DNA of 17,319 bases from Acanthamoeba lenticulata (Eukaryota > Discosea > Longamoebia > Acanthamoebidae). Under the pieces are notes generated by a model, which ran no database searches, was not told the origin of the DNA, and was given only the letters and a program-made list of their open reading frames with translations. The position numbers and the translations under genes are program-made. Positions 12,655-17,319 of the stretch are shown in pieces (the stretch's first letter is position 1; each line of letters begins with the position of its first letter). The DNA is taken from the NCBI GenBank assembly GCA_002179805.1, contig NAVB01001872.1:1-17319 (forward strand), read 5' to 3'.

Positions 12655-15600
12655 ATGCAGAGCCAAGGGGCTGGGCCTCGAGCGACGCGTGGCAGAGGAC
12701 GACCCCCCGCCAGCGGCAATGCAGCCCCATCTGCTCTCAACCATGAGCTAATTGCACTTGGTGAGGTCTTCTTATGCAATTTCATTAAATTCGTTTACAT
12801 CTCACATCGAAAATCGTATGCGTTTCTGCACCTCAACAGGTTCCACGGCCCGACCGCGGCGAGATGCTGTCCCGCCGCAGCGAGCACAGCAGGTACGGCA
12901 GCTGTGGCGGCTTAGAGATGTAATGCTGTACCTAGTGAGCCATCGATCATTTACCGCTTGTGCTCACCGCAGAGGGCTGGTGTGGGCCCCGGCGGAGCCC
13001 CTGTTCGGGGCACAGTCAAGGGGGAGGAACCCGCCAAAGTGAGCCGCGTACATGCTCCCTCTCAACTCCCACCACGTCGAATGGGTCGCCTCTCACAGTG
13101 TGATTCTTCTGTGCATTTGTGTGGCCTCTGCCCGTCGCCCAGTTCGTGAATGGCGTGCCTGATGGTGACGCCCTCCCTCCCCTCTGGTCTGCGTGCGCGC
13201 GCGTTTGTTTCGAAACGACCGATCGATAGACTGACTGACGGCACATGGCACGTGCTGCACGTCCAGACCTTGTGGAACAGGTGCTCGACGCCGATGACCC
13301 GGCGACGGCGAGCGCTCTGGTCGGTGAAACGCTGCTGTTCCTGCGCCAGTCGAGCACCGGTTCGGCGGAGCCCGACCGCCATGCGTTTCTCTCGCTGGCC
13401 GTGCTCGCCAAGCACGACCCGGCCCTCTTTGGCACCGAAGCCGTCGTGGACATCCTCATCTCGCTCCTTCGTCGCGACGCGTCGGGCATGAAGCGCAACA
13501 GCGCCGTGACCGTGCTCTCGTGCTCCATCCTGTGGCTCCTCTTCCGCAACCAGCGCGACTGGCCCCTCGAGCTCGTGCAGGTACCGCACTTTTCAAATTG
13601 GCTTCATATTTTCTTTATCAGAAATTTTTATATAATATTTTGAATACCAATTATTTTTTGATTTTTATTCGATATTAAAATTTATTCATGATTTTTTACC
13701 TCGTACAACAACCAGGCCTACCTGGAGGACGCCATGGCCGACCGCCTGTGGGTCGACGATGAGTGCACGCGGGCTTTTGTGGCCAACATCCTGACGGCCT
13801 TCCCCGACGCGCCGCTGCCCTACCCCGAGGAGGCCGCCGCCGAGATGGAGGGCCTCGTGGTGCCCCGGTACCGGGACGAGGCGGCCCGCGAGCGGATCCA
13901 CGCCCACACGATCGAATTCGTGCAGCACCACCTGCAGCACGCGGGCGTGGAGGGCGTGCGCAACGTGGTCAAGCTGCTCACCGTGTGCGCCGGCTACCGC
14001 GAGGCGCGCTCCCTCGCCGCGGCGCACCTCGACGAGTGGCTCGTCCAGAACCAGTCGGCGGCGCGCTTCGCCAAGGAGCTGCTGGGCCAGCTCGCCCTGC
14101 AGACCAACACCGTGGAGGAGGTCGACAAGCAGGTCGTCCACCAGATCCTCCGGCTCAAGCTCAAGGGCCCGCTCTACTCGCACTGGACCGACGCCCTCTC
14201 GGTCCTCCTCCGCAACAACAAGTGCGCCACCTTCCCCCGTCCCAAGTGAAGGCCCTATTCTTTTATGATTTTATCTCTAATTGTGGGATTTGGGACGACC
14301 AGGAGCTATCCGCCGCTCGCGCTGCGCCACTTTGTCGAGCACGAGCTGCTGCCGCCCAAGACCGCCGCGGTGGCTAACATGAAGATGCTGTCTATCATCG
14401 TGGAGGCCATGGAGAAGCTCGGGTACCGGCCCGAGACCGAGATCGCCTTCATCTTCCAGGACTTGGCCGTCCACGCCGACACCGCGCTCGTCAAGGATCG
14501 CCTCAGCAAGGTGCTTTGCCGTCTCTTTCCGCAAGCCCATCATGATGACGGCGATGGGGACGACCTCGATGATGATGGTGATGATGAGCATGATACTTAC
14601 GTGGACGCTCGCGGGCTTGGTGCAGGTGGTGCGCGGGCTGGGCAACACGCGACTGGACGTGTTCCTGGTTGCAGCAGAGCTCCTGCAAAACCCGGAGCTC
14701 GGCGGTATCGAATTCTCGGCCGACTTCCGCCCGCGGGAGCGCTACGTGGCCAACATCATGGAGCTCGCCGCGTGCCTGCCCCTCCTCAGCCTCCCCGACG
14801 ACTCCTCGCTCCTCCGGTCCGTCCAATCGCGATCGCCCATCCGTCCGCTCCTCATTCTTGACCGTGGCCGCCGCTTGGCTGACTCTGACGCCGGCGCAGG
14901 GACTGGCGGGACCGGACCGCGCGCTTCCACGAGGGGGCCATGAGCTGGTGCCACACCGTCGTACGCGCCGCCGTCTTCTGCTCGACGACGGGATGTCGAT
15001 CTCTAATACATACGTGTGTGCTCGCCTTTTTGACCGACCAGGTGGGGCCGCTGCTGCCGACCATCACCCCGCAGAGCTACTACGCGCTGCTGCACCGGCT
15101 GCTGCACCTGGATGCCGTGGCGACCTACGTGCAGGACCTGCAAGAGATGACCGGCGAGGTGGAGCGCATCGAGAAGTGCCTGAGCGCCGTCCCCGCGCGC
15201 GAGGACACCATCACCTTCATCACGGTGATCCACCTCACGGGCCAGCCCCTCTTCAACTCGGACGCGCTCGACGCCATCTCCAAGATCGTCAAGCGCGCTG
15301 CCGCCCTCCAGGTTTCGTTCTCTCGCTTTCGCTTTCGCTTTCGTTCTTTTAAGCGAAATGCTGACGGGGGACGAGCAGGACCCCGAGGCCCTCCACATCG
15401 CGAACCCGCAGCTGGTGCAGGCGCTGCTCAACCTCTCCCTCTACAACCCGCCGGCGGGCTTCGAGTTGACGGGCAAGCTGTCCGTGGTGAGCGCCTATTG
15501 GAACGCGCTCGTCATGCTCGTCCTCATCGGCGCCTTCAACGTCAAGCACATCGGCCAGTACATCTGGCAGCGGTATTCCCTTCGCCCCCCGACATGACAG

Positions 15601-17319
15601 ATGATGAATGAACGCAACTGACGATCGTGTGCCTTGGGTGTGGACCGCCACACAGGCTGCCGACGGCGCGGTGCATGATGGAGATGCTGATCACGCGCAT
15701 CTCCAGCTTCCCGCCGGTGCTGCCGCTCATGGAGCCCGATTCGCAGCTGTCCGTGGACGACGTGCACGCGCGTGAGCTGCTCCTCCAGCGCAAGGAGAAG
15801 GAGACCATCCTCGCCCTCGAGTCGGCCATCGAGCGCGCCGCCATCCGGTCGCACGCCCTCACCACCATGGGCGTCGAGGTGCGCCTTTCCTTTCAATTTC
15901 TTCCACGTTTTATTTGTTTATTTATTTTTGTTTCTTTCTCGTGTTGCGCGTGACCAGCCGAGCGAGGCCGACCTGGCGGCCATTCAAGTGGACGAGAGCA
16001 CGTCGCACCTGCTGTCGCAGCTGATCATCTTCGACCCGGAGGGACCCGCCCGCCGCCCGCCGCCCATCGTCATGTCCAATCTCCAGGTACCTCCTGGAGG
16101 TGGTGGCCCCTCCTGCTCGCTGTGGCCTCTCCTCCTGACCTTGGCGGGCCCCCGTGGGTGCGTATGTTGTGTGCGGCAGGCGTTTGACGCCGAGTACAGG
16201 CTGGGCCACCGGCTGTGCTGCTCGCGCGATCCGGACTTTGTGCTGGAGCTCATGGCCCGCCAGGGCGTGCACGCGGCCCTCCGCTGGCTCGGCCCCATCC
16301 TCTCCTCCGAGCCCGACACCATCGAGGTCCGTGCGCATGCCGATCGGCATCTGGTTGGCTGGTTGGCTGGCTGCCAGGTTGATGGCTCTAACCTCGGAAT
16401 GGTATGCCACGTAGGTGCTGCCGGCCCTGTGCCTGTGCGAGCTGCTGACGTCACCGCCCGACGCGCTCTCGCCGGCGCTCCTGCCGCGGCTGGCCACGCG
16501 CCTGCTGGAGCACATCCACCAGCCGGCCGAGGGCGGCCCGCATCTCCTCGAGTTCTTCTTCAAGCGGCTGGCCCATCGCCAGAAGAAGCACCGCGAGACG
16601 GCCAAGCGCGCCCTCTCGGTCCTCCTCCTCACCCTCTGGGCCTGGGCCCACTCCGAGGTGCGTTCCTCGCATTCCTCATCCGCGCCTCCCAGCGCTGACT
16701 CTCATCGCTTGGGCTTGGCCGACGTTGGGGCGCGTACGCGTGAGCAGGAGAAGCACGTCCTCACGGGCGAGGCGCTCAAGGCCCGCGAGGAGCAGTGGGT
16801 CTCCTACGCGTGGATGGAGGTGCTCGTGCACCACCCGCTGCTGGGCCGGCTGTCCGAGGCCGTGTCGGGCCACCTGCTGGCCTCGCTCCAGTTCGAGACC
16901 GACGCGCGCGCCATCCACGCCTACCTCTCGCACCTGCTCACCGCCGTCCCCGCGGCCGTCGTCCCGCTCGCCGCCCGCCTGGCCACGCTCCTCCAGGGCC
17001 GGCCTTTTGTGTCGACACACCTGCTCCGCAACGCCGAGCTGTACGCGCTCTTCCTGCGCGCCTTTGCCACCACCCTCGCGGCGTCCGCGCCGGCGGACCA
17101 GCACGAGGCAGCCCTCCTGCGCGAGGGCGCTGTCGCCTTCCTCGCGCTGCCTCTCCCACCGGCCCTACCCGTGTCCGTCCTCGACCTGCGCGCGCAGCTC
17201 GAAGCCCGCGTCTTCCAGCTCCCAGCGCCCAAGTTTGACGGTGTTCATACCGAGGTCCTCGCACGCCTCCGCCACGCCGCCCACCAGCCCGACTACGCCG
17301 CACGCTTTACCCAGTACGT
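12655..17319 (+). CDS. INTS1: Integrator complex subunit 1, N-terminal half, 3' end outside window
   Basis: Firm exons: (13245 or 13267)-13580, 13716-14221, 14303-14510, 14626-14816, 14900-14960, 15042-15311, 15379-15572, 15656-15878, 15958-16086, 16180-16326, 16415-16657 and 16748-17319, all phase-matched. Diagnostic stretches are LLSQLIIFDPEGPARRPPP, RLGHRLCCSRDPDF, ILISLLRRDAS and the helical-repeat block around VRNVVKLLTVCAGYREARSL (Pfam DUF3677 region). INTS1 is the scaffold of Integrator, which cleaves snRNA and promoter-proximal Pol II transcripts and recruits PP2A. About 1030 aa are present (human INTS1 is about 2190). Upstream exons 12655-12760 and 12840-12892 encode a low-complexity start containing HELIALGS, resembling FIALGS near the human N-terminus (from memory). 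A third exon, 12973-13038 or 12975-13038, is likely. The 13038-to-13267 joint keeps frame only with the 12975 acceptor; otherwise translation could begin at ATG 13245. Confidence 0.9.
13581..13715 (+). other. INTS1: AT-rich intron in INTS1
   Basis: A 135-nt intron with donor GTACCG and acceptor ACCAG. Its central 100 nt are strikingly AT-rich (runs such as AAATTTTTATATAATATTTT), while the flanking exons are strongly GC-rich. It is the longest well-supported intron in the window. Confidence 0.85.

Noticed and set aside
12655..12760. Separate small gene upstream of INTS1
   Set aside because: The splice to 12840 and the IALGS-like segment fit an INTS1 N-terminus better. It ends at a donor, not at a stop codon.
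13686..14183. 165-codon minus-strand open frame rich in Leu/Val/Gly
   Set aside because: It lies opposite a conserved INTS1 exon. Strong GC at third positions keeps the opposite frame open by composition alone.

Overview
This is nuclear DNA of a compact, GC-rich, intron-dense protist. Genes lie 100-250 bp apart, and introns are mostly 53-135 nt with GT..AG ends and donors often GTACG or GTGCG. Protein similarity is to broadly eukaryotic families. The style fits an amoebozoan such as Acanthamoeba; that assignment is inferred from gene style and cannot be confirmed without a search. There are no bacterial operons, tRNA, rRNA, CRISPR or recognisable transposons.

Layout: (1) bases 1-2141, minus strand: a leucine-rich-repeat (LRR) protein whose C-terminal part carries a papain-like Gln/Cys motif. 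It runs off the window's left edge. (2) 2291-3474, plus: Mediator subunit MED4, five exons, 283 aa, head-to-head with the LRR gene. (3) 3713-7446, minus: the replicative helicase subunit MCM6, sixteen exons, 855 aa, tail-to-tail with MED4. (4) 7656-11543, plus: a 1127-aa, mostly disordered protein with nuclear localisation signals, a KEN box and a C-terminal calponin-homology (CH) domain. It is head-to-head with MCM6 across 209 bp that contain three E2F-type sites. (5) 11544-12654: a 1.1-kb gap holding a broken coiled-coil reading frame. (6) 12655-17319, plus: the N-terminal half of Integrator subunit 1 (INTS1), at least fifteen exons, running off the right edge.

Exon models were built by hand by requiring GT/AG ends, phase agreement and continuity with known families. 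All exons of MED4, MCM6 and the CH gene close in frame. Two joints remain open: the 5' end of the LRR gene and the INTS1 junction near 13039-13266.

Biologically, the window mixes Pol II co-regulators (MED4, INTS1) with a replication module. The most testable ideas are that MCM6 and the unknown CH protein share an S-phase (E2F) promoter, and that the LRR protein is a cysteine-peptidase fusion.
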